From positions 1 through 34,840 of the forward strand of contig JADIMS010000059.1 in assembly GCA_017694555.1 (NCBI GenBank): a stretch of 34,840 nucleotides of DNA, read 5' to 3'. Made by a program: the position numbers and the translations under genes. Below, one piece after another: positions 1-10,275 of the stretch (position 1 is its first letter; each line of letters starts with the position of its first letter). The notes beneath the pieces are model-generated. The model was not told the DNA's origin. It made no database searches and saw only the letters and a program-made list of their open reading frames with translations. The stretch comes from Candidatus Avitreponema avistercoris. Lineage in GTDB: Bacteria > Spirochaetota > Spirochaetia > Treponematales > Treponemataceae.

Positions 1-969
1 GCCGTTCCCCTGGATAATTTCGGCTCCGGTTTGTCCGGCGGTCCGGCGCAGGCTTCCGGTTTCCGCCCGCTGTTTCCCGATGCGCTGACGTGGGACGGCT
101 TTCTGTCTTCCGTCCGCGGCGCTTCCCCGCAGATTTACGCGGTCCCGACCAAAGAAGAGGCAGACCGCCTGCGCAGCCCGGCAGACGCGCGGCTCCAGTC
201 ATTTCTGCTGAATAACGACGTATTCGCGCTGTACGGCAAACCGGGCGCATATACGATGGGCATTCTGGGCCGTTATCCGCTGGATGAAATCGAAGAAGTG
301 ATGGATGACTTTGTGGCGCGCTACGACGCCGCCAACGGACAGCGCGGCATCATTCCGGCTTTCTATATCATCTTCGGTACGTGCTGGCCGGAAGGCGAAA
401 TCGGGATCCTGAACTCCTCCGTGGTGCAGGAATACATCGAATTTGCGGCGGAACGCGGCTGGCTGGTGTTTTTGGATCATCAAATCGGCCGTTATTCCGT
501 GGAAAGCGCGGTGGAAAAACTTCTGCCCTGGCTGCGCTACGACAATGTACACCTTGCGCTTGATCCGGAGTGGCGCACGGAAAAACCGATGCAGGAAATC
601 GGATCGGTAACCGCGGAAGAAATCAACCGCGCCCAGCAAATGATTCAGGATTATATGAAGGAACATAATCTGCCCGACCGCCGGATGCTCGTTATCCACC
701 AGTTTAAGCCGAAGATGATTCAGGACCGGGAAGAAGTCCGCAGCGATTTTGAGCTGGTCAAGCTGATTCACTGCGCCGACGGGTTCGGTTCCCCGCAGCT
801 GAAACGGAATACGTATGCGTTCAATGCGGCGGCTAAAAATATCCCGCTGAAATCGTTCAAGCTGTTTCTGGAGCCGACGGTGGAAGGCGCCGGTTATGAC
901 CAGCCGCTGATGAGCCCGGAAGAAGTGTTTGCACTGAATCCGCGGCCCTATTTGATTATGTACCAGTAA
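1..969 (+). CDS. Conserved hypothetical protein, 5' end cut by window edge
   Basis: Frame 1 is open from base 1 to the TAA at 967-969. The translation has a long conserved-looking globular C-terminus (ALDPEWRT...RMLVIHQFKPKMI...). Confidence 0.75.
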   Translation, partial: AVPLDNFGSGLSGGPAQASGFRPLFPDALTWDGFLSSVRGASPQIYAVPTKEEADRLRSPADARLQSFLLNNDVFALYGKPGAYTMGILGRYPLDEIEEVMDDFVARYDAANGQRGIIPAFYIIFGTCWPEGEIGILNSSVVQEYIEFAAERGWLVFLDHQIGRYSVESAVEKLLPWLRYDNVHLALDPEWRTEKPMQEIGSVTAEEINRAQQMIQDYMKEHNLPDRRMLVIHQFKPKMIQDREEVRSDFELVKLIHCADGFGSPQLKRNTYAFNAAAKNIPLKSFKLFLEPTVEGAGYDQPLMSPEEVFALNPRPYLIMYQ

Positions 970-986
970 ACCGCTATATTCTGTGT

Positions 987-2690
987 ATGCAGAAAAGCGA
1001 AAACCCGCTGATTGTGCAGGGCGACCGGAGTATCCTGCTGGACGTACATGCGCCCGGCGCTCCGGAAGCCCGGAATGCCCTCCTCCCGTTCGCTGAACTG
1101 GAAAAATCTCCCGAGCATTTGCATACTTACCGTTTGACGCCGCTTTCCCTGTGGAATGCCGCGGGCGCCGGGTTTTCCCCGCAGGAAGTGCTTGCCGTTC
1201 TGGAACGTTTTTCCCGCTATCCGGTTCCGCCGCATCTTTCTGCCTGGGTTTCCGAAACAATGTCCCGGTTCGGGAAAATTACACTGGAAGAAAATCCGGA
1301 AAACCGGCCGGATGGCGGCGGGCAGGGGGATTTCCTGTTCCTGCGGACGGCGGAAGAACGGGTATTCCGGGAGATTGCCGCTGCAAAATCCGCCGCGAAA
1401 TATCTTTTTCCGCTTCCGGACAGCAGCGGTTTCCGTCTTGCGCGGCTGCAGCGGGGGACGGTCAAGCAGGAACTTTTGCGCCTGGGGTGGCCGGTGCGGG
1501 ATTTGGTTCCGCTGCGTGAGGGTGCGCCGCTGGAAACCGCTTTGCGGAAACAGACGCTTTCCGGGGCGCCGCTGGTGGTCCGGGATTACCAGGAGGAAGC
1601 TGCACAGTGTTTTGTGGGCGGAAAAGGGCCCGGTACTGGATTCGGCGTGATTGTCCTTCCCTGCGGCGCCGGAAAAACCATTACAGCCCTGCGGGTAATG
1701 GAAATGCTGCAAACGGAAACGCTGGTTCTGACAGCCAATACCGTTGCCGTCCGCCAGTGGATAGCGGAAATACAGGACAAAACCACGCTGCCTGCCGGCA
1801 GTACCGGCGAATACACCGGCGCACGGAAAGAAATAAAGCCGGTTACCGTTGCGACGTATCAAATCCTGACATGGCGTGCCGGACCTGATGAAGATTTTCC
1901 GCATTTTAATCTGTTCCGCGCCAGAAACTGGGGTCTGATCATTTACGACGAAGTGCACTTGCTGCCCGCGCCGGTGTTCCGCATCACGGCTGAGTTACAG
2001 GCTGTCCGGCGGCTGGGGCTTACGGCAACGCTTGTGCGGGAAGACGGGCTGGAAAAAGATGTGTTTTCCCTTGTCGGCCCCAAACGCTTTGACGTCCCCT
2101 GGAAAGAACTGGAGGCAAAAGGGTGGATTGCTTCCGTGCGCTGCGTCGAGATCCGCGTCCCGCTGTCCGGCGGACTGGAGTATGACTACGCTTCCGCCCC
2201 GCTCCGGGGAAAACACCGGATTGCAGGGGAAAACCCGCGGAAAACCGGAATCGTTGCGGAACTTGTACAGCGTCATGCCGGCAGGCAAATTCTGATTATC
2301 GGCCAATATCTGGATCAGCTGGCGAAAATCGCAGCCAGGCTGCACGTTCCGCAGATTACCGGCAAAACGCCGGAAGCCGGACGCGAAAGCCTTTATGCGG
2401 ACTTCCGCAGCGGGAAAGAGAAAATCCTCGTGGTGTCGAAAGTCGCCAATTTTGCCGTTGATTTGCCGGATGCTTCCGTCGCCATCCAGGTTTCCGGGTC
2501 GTTCGGCAGCCGCCAGGAAGAAGCGCAGCGGCTGGGCCGGATTCTGCGTCCGAAAGACCGGGAAGCTGTATTTTACACGCTGGTTTCGGACCGGACTGTG
2601 GAAGAAGATTTTGCTGCAAACCGCCAGAAATTCCTTGCAGAGCAGGGATATGCTTATTCGATTGTCCGGGAAGGGGAGTTTTTGTCATGA
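987..2690 (+). CDS. XPB/Ssl2-type superfamily 2 DNA helicase
   Basis: Walker A-like PCGAGKT, DEVH box (IIYDEVHLLP), GLTATLVREDG, and C-terminal QRLGRILRPK motifs, typical of bacterial XPB helicases. Confidence 0.9.
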   Translation: MQKSENPLIVQGDRSILLDVHAPGAPEARNALLPFAELEKSPEHLHTYRLTPLSLWNAAGAGFSPQEVLAVLERFSRYPVPPHLSAWVSETMSRFGKITLEENPENRPDGGGQGDFLFLRTAEERVFREIAAAKSAAKYLFPLPDSSGFRLARLQRGTVKQELLRLGWPVRDLVPLREGAPLETALRKQTLSGAPLVVRDYQEEAAQCFVGGKGPGTGFGVIVLPCGAGKTITALRVMEMLQTETLVLTANTVAVRQWIAEIQDKTTLPAGSTGEYTGARKEIKPVTVATYQILTWRAGPDEDFPHFNLFRARNWGLIIYDEVHLLPAPVFRITAELQAVRRLGLTATLVREDGLEKDVFSLVGPKRFDVPWKELEAKGWIASVRCVEIRVPLSGGLEYDYASAPLRGKHRIAGENPRKTGIVAELVQRHAGRQILIIGQYLDQLAKIAARLHVPQITGKTPEAGRESLYADFRSGKEKILVVSKVANFAVDLPDASVAIQVSGSFGSRQEEAQRLGRILRPKDREAVFYTLVSDRTVEEDFAANRQKFLAEQGYAYSIVREGEFLS

Positions 2691-4834
2691 AAGAACTTCC
2701 GTCCGCTGCGGCGGTTGCCCGCTGGAAAGAGGCTGTGCTCGGTTTGTCCGACAAACGCTTTTTTGATTTGATGCGGCTGTACCTCGGCCCGGTTAAAACG
2801 CCATTCAATAAACAGCGGCTGACGGATGCGCTGGCTGCGTTCCTGCGGCGGCCGGCAGTCCGGGAAAATATCCTGGCAGGCCTGGATACGCTGGACCTGC
2901 GGCTGATCAGCGCCGTCCGCTTTCTGCATGAACCGGACCGTACCCGGCTGACGGATGTTTTTTCCGGGGAAATTCCCTATCCGGAGCTTTACGGGCGCAT
3001 TCTCAATCTGGAAGAGCGTCTGCTGATTTTCCGCGCGAAAGAAGACCATGCGGCCGGGTACCGCCTGAATCCGCTACTGGAAGCCGACCTGCGCGACCGT
3101 GCGGATTTTTCGTTTCTGGTTTCGCCCGGCGTTCCGGCGGCGGGATTCCGTCCGTCTCCGGTTTTACTGCCTGCCGCCGGATTAACGCTGGCGGGGATTT
3201 TTGCGTTTTTCCATTGCCGGAAAATTCCGGAAACGCGGGATGCTTCCCTGCGGAAAAAAGACGCGCAGGCCTTTGCGGAAATTTTTCCGGACGTCCCTGC
3301 TTCCCCGGAAATTCTGATTCCGGTTCTGAAACGGCTCGGGCTTTTAACCGTTGCGGAAGAAAATACGCTTGTCCCGGATTTTGCCGTCTGGCAGGAATTC
3401 TCCCGGCTTTCCGTTGCTGTGCGTACCGCCTGGCTTTGCGCGGCCGCCGTTCCGCTTTCTGCCTCTTTCCGCACGCTTTCCGGAGCCGCTTCCGTTTTTT
3501 TGACCTGTACAGGAATCTTGCTGCCGGGCGCCGTTTACCGTGCCGGGGACGTCGCACGCCTGTTTGCCGTACTTGCGGAAAATCCGGAAAACGCGCTTCC
3601 TTCCCGTCCGCTTTTGTGCAGCAGTCCGGCGCAGGGAAAAAGCCGCTTTGCCGCCCTTCTTGCAGCGGCGCAGTCCCCGGAAAAAAACAGCCGGGTTTCT
3701 ATGACGGATGCCGCGCTTGCATTCGGGCTTCTGGTCCGTGACGGGGATTTTTTTGCGCTCAACCATGAATTGGCCGGTTACGCGGAAAATACGGGAAGTG
3801 AATTTCCCGCGGGACAAAAAGTGCCGGAAAAACGGAAAGAGGACGGCGGCGTCCGCAATGTTTTTGCCGACCCTTCCTGCCGGGTGACCGTGCTGCCGGG
3901 AACGCCGCTTGCGGATTTTCTGCCTGCCGTCCGTTTCCTTGCGCCGGAAAATATCCACCAGGCGGCAATATTCTGCATTACGCGGGAATCCTGTGCGGCG
4001 GCTTTTGCGGACGGGGAAACCCCGGATTCATTCCGGCAGGTATTTTCGCTGCTTGGTGCGGATCTGCCGGAAAACGTGGGCTTCCTTCTGGACGACTGGT
4101 ATGACCGTTTTTCTTCGCTGCGGCTGTACGAAGGAATTGTGCTGAAAGCCGCCCCGGAATTGCAGCCGCTTTTTGCACCGGGCGGAAATCTCTTTTCTTT
4201 TGTGCGCGGAACGCTGGCTCCCGGCGTTTACCTTTTGGGCGGCGGGAACCGGGAGTCCCTGGCCGCAGCTTTCCGGCAGGCGGGATTGGATGTCCCTTTG
4301 CCGGAATCCGCTTCCCGGGAACCCGTTCCCGGCGGGGAACTGCGCCCGGTATTCGCCGTACCGTTACAGCGCGCGGATTTTGCCGCAGCCGGAACCCGGA
4401 GGGAAGCCCCTCCGCCGGCGGAGGATGCCGGAGACGCCGGACGGATACAGGAAAGTTTGCTCGCTGAATTGGACGCAAAACCGATGGAGGATTCCGTGCG
4501 CGCCGTTTTTGTCCGGCGCATCCGGGAAAAAACCGTCGTCTGTAAAACCCAGCTGGATCCGGCTGCCGTCCGCGCGGAGAAAACCGAAGCGGGGACGCTT
4601 GATTTCAGCGGAAAAGTCCGGCTGGCGGAACAGGCGCTGCGGGAAGGCGCGCTGCTGGAAATCTGGCCGGATGAAAGCCGGAAAACCGGGGGCGGCGCCG
4701 CCGTGCTGCGTCCGCTGCGTGTGGAAAAATCCGGTATGGTACACGGCACGCTGGAGCCTGCGGGGACGGCATGCAGCTTTTCATTGGGCAAAGCTGCACG
4801 GGTACGGATTCTTCCTTCCCCTCTTTTCTCCTGA
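2687..4834 (+). CDS. Large helicase-partner protein (XPB-associated / helicase_C_3-like)
   Basis: 715 aa ORF whose ATG overlaps the helicase stop (ATGA), implying translational coupling. No independent catalytic motif recognised. Confidence 0.6.
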   Translation: MKELPSAAAVARWKEAVLGLSDKRFFDLMRLYLGPVKTPFNKQRLTDALAAFLRRPAVRENILAGLDTLDLRLISAVRFLHEPDRTRLTDVFSGEIPYPELYGRILNLEERLLIFRAKEDHAAGYRLNPLLEADLRDRADFSFLVSPGVPAAGFRPSPVLLPAAGLTLAGIFAFFHCRKIPETRDASLRKKDAQAFAEIFPDVPASPEILIPVLKRLGLLTVAEENTLVPDFAVWQEFSRLSVAVRTAWLCAAAVPLSASFRTLSGAASVFLTCTGILLPGAVYRAGDVARLFAVLAENPENALPSRPLLCSSPAQGKSRFAALLAAAQSPEKNSRVSMTDAALAFGLLVRDGDFFALNHELAGYAENTGSEFPAGQKVPEKRKEDGGVRNVFADPSCRVTVLPGTPLADFLPAVRFLAPENIHQAAIFCITRESCAAAFADGETPDSFRQVFSLLGADLPENVGFLLDDWYDRFSSLRLYEGIVLKAAPELQPLFAPGGNLFSFVRGTLAPGVYLLGGGNRESLAAAFRQAGLDVPLPESASREPVPGGELRPVFAVPLQRADFAAAGTRREAPPPAEDAGDAGRIQESLLAELDAKPMEDSVRAVFVRRIREKTVVCKTQLDPAAVRAEKTEAGTLDFSGKVRLAEQALREGALLEIWPDESRKTGGGAAVLRPLRVEKSGMVHGTLEPAGTACSFSLGKAARVRILPSPLFS

Positions 4835-4889
4835 AATTCCGGGATTCCTGCATTGATTAAAAAATATTAAGAATTTACCTAAATAATAC

Positions 4890-4917
4890 TTGAAATAATA
4901 AAAAAATAGTCTATAAT
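4890..4917 (+). promoter_or_regulatory. Sigma70-like promoter upstream of nagB
   Basis: TTGAAA at 4890-4895, 16-nt spacer, TATAAT at 4912-4917, in an AT-rich intergenic region. Confidence 0.65.
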
Positions 4918-5058
4918 TTACTTTAACAGCGTTTGGCGGAATAGAAACGGTTGACCCGCTGTTTTCCCGGAACCCGGTATACAGAACCCTTGCGGCAGGG
5001 ATATACTGGAACGCGCCGTTTTGCTTGCGGCTGATTTTCCTTATTCTAAGGAGCTTTT

Positions 5059-5850
5059 ATGCGCGTTGTAATCAAAGAAGACTATTCTGCCTGCGCTGTA
5101 TGGACTGCGAACCTGATTGTCCGCAGGATTCAGGAATTTGCGCCGTCGGCGGAGCGCCCCTTCGTATTGGGGCTGCCGACCGGTTCCACGCCGCTGGGTG
5201 TTTACCGGGAGCTGATCAATCTGTGCAAGGCGGGCCGGGTTTCTTTCCGGAACGTGGTCACCTTCAATATGGACGAATATCTGTCGCTCGATCCCGAACA
5301 CCCCCAGAGCTACCACCGGTTTATGTACGATAATTTCTTTTCGCACATCGATATCCGTCCGGAAAACATCAACATCCTGGACGGGATGACGGCAGATCCC
5401 GAAGGCGAATGCCGCCGTTACGAAGAGAAAATCGCTTCGTACGGAAAAATCAACCTGTTCCTCGGCGGCGTCGGGGCGGACGGTCATATCGCGTTCAATG
5501 AGCCCGGTTCTTCGCTGTCTTCCCGGACGCGGGTCAAGACGCTTACCCGCGATACCATTATCCAGAATTCGCGCTTTTTCGGCGGCGATACGTCCCGGGT
5601 GCCGGCGCAGGCGCTGACGGTGGGCGTCGGGACGGTTACCGACGCGGAAGAAGTGGTGATTCTTGCTACCGGCCACGGAAAAGCCCGTGCAGTCCGGCAC
5701 GCCATCGAAGGCAGCGTCAACCAAATGTGGACCGTCAGTGTGCTGCAGCTTCATCCGCGCGCGGTTTTGGTCTGCGACGAAGATTCCATTGAGGAATTGC
5801 GCGTGGGCACCGTCCGCTACTTTAAAGATATTGAGGAGCGCGCAGAGTAG
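5059..5850 (+). CDS. nagB: Glucosamine-6-phosphate deaminase
   Basis: [24 protein letters not shown] and [17 protein letters not shown] signatures of NagB; AAGGAG ribosome binding site upstream. Confidence 0.95.
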   Translation: MRVVIKEDYSACAVWTANLIVRRIQEFAPSAERPFVLGLPTGSTPLGVYRELINLCKAGRVSFRNVVTFNMDEYLSLDPEHPQSYHRFMYDNFFSHIDIRPENINILDGMTADPEGECRRYEEKIASYGKINLFLGGVGADGHIAFNEPGSSLSSRTRVKTLTRDTIIQNSRFFGGDTSRVPAQALTVGVGTVTDAEEVVILATGHGKARAVRHAIEGSVNQMWTVSVLQLHPRAVLVCDEDSIEELRVGTVRYFKDIEERAE

Positions 5851-5923
5851 CCCCGCGGAAAACGGCGGCTGTTTTCATCTGTAATTTGTCTGTTCAGTCA
5901 GAAATAAATTTGAAGGAGCAAGC

Positions 5924-8407
5924 ATGAAATTCGGCCATTTTGACGACAGCTGCCGTGAGTATGTGATTGAGACGCCCCGGACTCCGTATCCGTGGATCAA
6001 TTACCTGGGGAATGAGAAATTTTTCTCGCTGATTTCCAATACGGCGGGCGGGTATGCGTTTTACACGGACGCCCGTCTGCGCCGGCTGACCCGCTACCGG
6101 TACAACGATGTACCGCTGGACGGAAACGGACGCTATTTTTATATCGAAGACGGCGGAACCGTATGGAATCCGGGATGGAAGCCGGTGTGCACGGAGCTGG
6201 ACAAATACGAATGCCGCCACGGTTTCGGCTACACGAAATTCGCTTCGGAGAAAAACGGGCTGCAGGCGGACGTCCTGTACATGGTACCGAACGGCGAAGA
6301 CGCAGAAGTACAGCGGATTACGCTGACCAACGCCTCTCCGGCGGAAAAAAAGGTTTCCCTGGTTTCGTTTGTGGAATGGTGTCTGTATAATGCTCAGGAC
6401 GATTCTTCCAACTTCCAGCGGAATTTTTCCACCGGCGAAGTGGAAATCTGCGGCGGCGCCATTTACCACAAAACCGAATACCGCGAACGGCGGAACCACT
6501 TTGCGTTTTATTCCGTCAACGCGCAGCCGGACGGTTTTGACACGGACAGGGAAACGTTTTTGGGCAGCCTGTACAACGGCTACGCCAACCCGGCTGCGGT
6601 TTTTTCCGGCAAAAGCGGCAATTCCGTGGCGGACGGCTGGTCTCCGGTTGCCAGCCACCGCCTGAATTTTAACCTGAAACCCGGGGAAAGCCGGACGTTT
6701 ATTTTTGTGCTCGGCTACATCGAAAACAGCCCGGAGTGCAAATGGGCTGCCGCGCCGGAAGAAGGTCTTTTGCAGACCAATGCGGCCATGCGCGTCATCA
6801 ATAAAGAAAAAGCCGTTGCGCTGCAAAAACGCTTTGATACGCCGGAAAAAGTGGACGCCGCATTTTCCGCGCTGAAAGAATTCTGGGACGGGCTGTTGTC
6901 CAATTTTACGCTGAAAACCGGCGATGAAAAACTGGACCGCATGGCGTTGTGGAACCAGTATCAGTGCGTCGTTACCTATAACTTTGCGCGTTCGGCTTCG
7001 TATTTTGAAAGCGGCATCGGGCGCGGGATCGGGTTCCGTGACACAAGCCAGGATATGCTCGGCGTTGTGCACCAGCTTCCGCGCCGCCGCCTGCGGGAGC
7101 GCCTGTATGATGTGGCCGCGACGCAGTTTGCCGACGGCAGCGCGTACCATCAGTTCCAGCCGCTGACCAAACGGGGCAATGCCGATATCGGTTCGAATTT
7201 CAACGACGATCCGCTGTGGCTGATTCTGGGGACGGCAGGCTACATCAAGGAAACAGGCGACGCGGATTTTCTGCATGAGATGGTTCCGTTTGACAACGAT
7301 GAAAATAACCGCGCGCCGATGTTTGAACATTTGCGCCGTTCCTTCCATTATATTACGGAACACAAAGGGCCGCACGGACTGCCGCTGATCGGACGGGCCG
7401 ACTGGAACGACTGCCTCAACCTGAATTGTTTCAGCACGGATCCCAACGATTCGTTCCAGACCTGTACGAACAAAGACGGAAACCGCGCCGAATCCGTCCT
7501 GATTGCCGAAATGTTTGTGTATGTGGCGCCGGACTATGCCGCCATGTGCCGGCTGGCCGGGGACGAAGCCGAAGCCCGGTTTGCCGAAACGGAAGCGGCA
7601 AAAATGGCGGAGAAAATCTGCGAAACCGGCTGGGACGGCGAATGGTATCTGCGCGCCTACGACGATGCAGGAAACAAAATCGGCTCCTCGGTATGCGGAG
7701 ACGGAAAGATTTACATCGAAACACAGGGGTTCGGCGCGATGGCGCGCATCGGCGCGGAAAAAGGCTATCCGCTGCGGGCGCTGGACAGCGTGGAAAAGTA
7801 TTTGGACAGCAAGTATGGGATTGTGATTCTCGACCCGCCGTATAAAGATTATCATGTGGAGCTGGGCGAAGTTTCGTCCTATCCGCCGGGATATAAAGAA
7901 AACGCCGGGATTTTCTGCCACAACAATCCGTGGGTGATGATCGGGGAAGTGCTTTGCGGCCGCTGTGATAAAGCGTGGGAGCATTACCGGAAAATCGCGC
8001 CGGCTTTTCTGGAAGAAATCAGCGAAATCCACCGGCTGGAGCCCTACGTCTACGCGCAGATGATTGCCGGAAAAGCCGCCCGGCGGCACGGCGAGGCCAA
8101 AAACAGCTGGCTGACGGGGACTGCGGCCTGGAATTTTGTGGCGCTGTCGCAGTATTTGTGCGGCGTGCGTCCGGAATTTGACGGTCTGCGCGTGGAACCG
8201 CGTCTTCCGGCGCATATCAGGCAGGCGGAAATCGTGCGCGTGTGGAAAGGCGTGCGTTATGTGATTGCGGTGGAAAACCTCGATCCCAAGGGTATTGTGA
8301 CGCTTTCTGCGGATAATCCGGATGTCCGGACGGAAGGCACGCTTGTGCGTTTGCTGCCGGGCGCAAAGGCGGCTGAAGTGCGTCTGACCGCCCGTATCGG
8401 CGGGTAG
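5924..8407 (+). CDS. GH94 glycoside phosphorylase, cellobiose phosphorylase-like
   Basis: N-terminus MKFGHFDDSCREYVIETPRTPYPWINYLGNEKFFSLISNTAGGYAFYTDARLRRLTRYRYN and the GRADWNDCLNLN catalytic region match the cellobiose phosphorylase family. Confidence 0.92.
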   Translation: MKFGHFDDSCREYVIETPRTPYPWINYLGNEKFFSLISNTAGGYAFYTDARLRRLTRYRYNDVPLDGNGRYFYIEDGGTVWNPGWKPVCTELDKYECRHGFGYTKFASEKNGLQADVLYMVPNGEDAEVQRITLTNASPAEKKVSLVSFVEWCLYNAQDDSSNFQRNFSTGEVEICGGAIYHKTEYRERRNHFAFYSVNAQPDGFDTDRETFLGSLYNGYANPAAVFSGKSGNSVADGWSPVASHRLNFNLKPGESRTFIFVLGYIENSPECKWAAAPEEGLLQTNAAMRVINKEKAVALQKRFDTPEKVDAAFSALKEFWDGLLSNFTLKTGDEKLDRMALWNQYQCVVTYNFARSASYFESGIGRGIGFRDTSQDMLGVVHQLPRRRLRERLYDVAATQFADGSAYHQFQPLTKRGNADIGSNFNDDPLWLILGTAGYIKETGDADFLHEMVPFDNDENNRAPMFEHLRRSFHYITEHKGPHGLPLIGRADWNDCLNLNCFSTDPNDSFQTCTNKDGNRAESVLIAEMFVYVAPDYAAMCRLAGDEAEARFAETEAAKMAEKICETGWDGEWYLRAYDDAGNKIGSSVCGDGKIYIETQGFGAMARIGAEKGYPLRALDSVEKYLDSKYGIVILDPPYKDYHVELGEVSSYPPGYKENAGIFCHNNPWVMIGEVLCGRCDKAWEHYRKIAPAFLEEISEIHRLEPYVYAQMIAGKAARRHGEAKNSWLTGTAAWNFVALSQYLCGVRPEFDGLRVEPRLPAHIRQAEIVRVWKGVRYVIAVENLDPKGIVTLSADNPDVRTEGTLVRLLPGAKAAEVRLTARIGG

Positions 8408-8446
8408 GCCGCAAAACCGGAGCATAACGGCGGCGCGCAGACGCCG

Positions 8447-8494
8447 GATAAACAGCCGTCCGGGGCGGGAGGTTTCCTGCTCTTGGCGGCTGCT
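8447..8494 (+). terminator. Probable intrinsic terminator after the GH94 gene
   Basis: Imperfect stem (CAGCCG...CGGCTG with inner AGG/CCT) followed directly by a run of T. Confidence 0.45.
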
Positions 8495-8579
8495 TTTTTT
8501 TTACGCTATACTTTCCCGGATTGATTTTTATTCATTCTAACTAACGGCAGCTTTTGCCGGTATATGCCAGGAGGACAAC

Positions 8580-8936
8580 ATGAACGGAACGGTTCCGGAA
8601 ACGGTTCTTGCCAAAACAAAAGAACTGATTGCTGCGTCTACTTGCTGCGCAGCCGCCAAAAAAGCCGCAGAGGACTGGCTTGCAGCTCTGGGAACGGAAA
8701 AAGAAGCGGCCGCCGCCCGCGCTTATGTGGAAGAATTGGAGCGGGACATCATGCCGCTGGAAAACCTGATTGCCTTTGCAAAATCCCCGGACGGCGCGCG
8801 TGTGTTCGGCGGACGCGCAGGCGAAGTTGCCGCCCATGCCGGGGAACTGCTGGCAGGCGGAAAAAAATACTGCGACTGCCCTGCCTGCGCTGCGGCGGAA
8901 GCCATACTGGCGGAAAAAGCGGCAATCCTCCGGTAA
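8580..8936 (+). CDS. Small cysteine-rich conserved protein of unknown function
   Basis: 118 aa with paired Cys motifs (STCCAAAKK and YCDCPACAAAE); AGGAGG ribosome binding site a few nt upstream. Confidence 0.75.
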   Translation: MNGTVPETVLAKTKELIAASTCCAAAKKAAEDWLAALGTEKEAAAARAYVEELERDIMPLENLIAFAKSPDGARVFGGRAGEVAAHAGELLAGGKKYCDCPACAAAEAILAEKAAILR

Positions 8937-8953
8937 ACGGAAGCAGAAACGCG

Positions 8954-9000
8954 CCGGTGTGCGGAAAATTTTCCGCGCGCCGGGCTTATCCTTTTGTTTT
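8954..9000 (+). terminator. Hairpin terminator-like structure
   Basis: CCGGTGTGCGGAAAA / TTTTCCGCGCGCCGG pair along 15 positions (two G.U), followed by a T-rich stretch. Confidence 0.45.
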
Positions 9001-9075
9001 CCCGCTGTATCTGCGTGTAATCTGTGCGCCGTTTTCCCGGTTGCCCGGCGGGGAAAAATGCGTTAAACTGGCAGC

Positions 9076-10275
9076 ATGAGCCAGCGAATCCCGATACAGG
9101 CCGTTTCGATTGTAGCGCTTCTTGCCCTGATGATTTTTTTGATGGGCGAGATTTTCCTGCCGTATGCCAGCGTCCTTCTGTGGTCGGCCGTATTTTACAT
9201 CCTGCTCCGTCCGCTGTACAAAAAAATCCTGCTGCGGATGAATCCCAAAAAAAAGCTGTATTCCCTGCAACGGCGTTTACTGGCCGGTGTGTTTTCGCTG
9301 GGTACTGTGGTTGCCGTCTTCTTTCTGTTCAGCTTTCTGGTGGTGAATCTGGCCGGGCAGATTACGGTTTTTGTGAACGAACTGATTTCGTTTATGAATT
9401 CCAATCTCGAATTTTTTAATGAGTCGGAAACCGGCCGTAAGATTTCGGATACGGTTAAGAACTTGTCGATGGGTGTTCTCGATCTTTCCGCAATGGACAT
9501 CAAGGCGCAGATTGTTTCCCTGCTGCGTCAGTATTCGGATACCATTCTGGGACTTTCCCGCAGCCTTGCGTCAAATATCGGCCGCTTTATCCTGTCGCTG
9601 TGTTTCATGTGCTTTTCGCTGTATTTTTTCTATGTAGACGGTTCGTATCTGGTGAATCTTCTGATCAGCGCCGTTCCCATTGACAAACGCCAAACCCGGC
9701 TGCTGATGAAAAAATTCCGCGACGTTCTGGGTAATTTGGTGCAGGGGCTCTTTCTGGTGGCTTTTTACCAGGCAACGGCTGCATTCCTGATTTTCTCCCT
9801 GTTCCGGATAACCGGCTCGCTGCTTTTTGCGGTGCTGGTATTTTTCTGCTCATTCATCCCGATGTTCGGATGCGCCATCGTGTGGTTCCCGCTGGGTGTG
9901 ATGCTGATACCTGTACGGGGTATATTCCCGGCTCTGCTGTTCATGGCGGCCTGCGCTGTTTTTATCAGCTTCCTGGATAATTTTATCCGCCCGCTGCTGC
10001 TGAAAGACCGTATCAAAATCCATCCGCTGCTGATTTTCTTTTCGATTCTGGGCGGCGTGAAATTTTTCGGGCTGAACGGCATTATCCTCGGCCCGATGAC
10101 GGTTATTTTGTTTTTCACGATTGTCGATATGGTGACGGCTGATTCTCCCGGCAAGCGTTCCGTGAGGCGGATGCAGAACCGTCCGCCGCTGGCGGATGAG
10201 CCGGACGCCGGAACGGCCGGGGAACCGGAGGCGGAAAATGCCGGAGATGAAGATGACGGATGCAGGGAAACTTGA
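9076..10275 (+). CDS. AI-2E family (PerM/UPF0118) membrane transporter
   Basis: 399 aa multi-TM protein with [15 protein letters not shown]...DNFIRPLLL and [10 protein letters not shown] motifs. Confidence 0.88.
   Translation: MSQRIPIQAVSIVALLALMIFLMGEIFLPYASVLLWSAVFYILLRPLYKKILLRMNPKKKLYSLQRRLLAGVFSLGTVVAVFFLFSFLVVNLAGQITVFVNELISFMNSNLEFFNESETGRKISDTVKNLSMGVLDLSAMDIKAQIVSLLRQYSDTILGLSRSLASNIGRFILSLCFMCFSLYFFYVDGSYLVNLLISAVPIDKRQTRLLMKKFRDVLGNLVQGLFLVAFYQATAAFLIFSLFRITGSLLFAVLVFFCSFIPMFGCAIVWFPLGVMLIPVRGIFPALLFMAACAVFISFLDNFIRPLLLKDRIKIHPLLIFFSILGGVKFFGLNGIILGPMTVILFFTIVDMVTADSPGKRSVRRMQNRPPLADEPDAGTAGEPEAENAGDEDDGCRET

Noticed and set aside
199-1958. Minus-strand ORFs 199..1260 and 948..1958
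   Set aside because: Shadow ORFs opposite convincing plus-strand genes.
5894-8425. 843 aa minus-strand ORF
   Set aside because: Fully antisense to the clear GH94 gene; low-complexity basic/aromatic translation, an artefact of codon bias.
9244-9251. A8 run in the AI-2E-family gene as a phase-variation tract
   Set aside because: Short A-runs (Lys codons) are common, the frame is intact, and the gene is outside the poly-G island.
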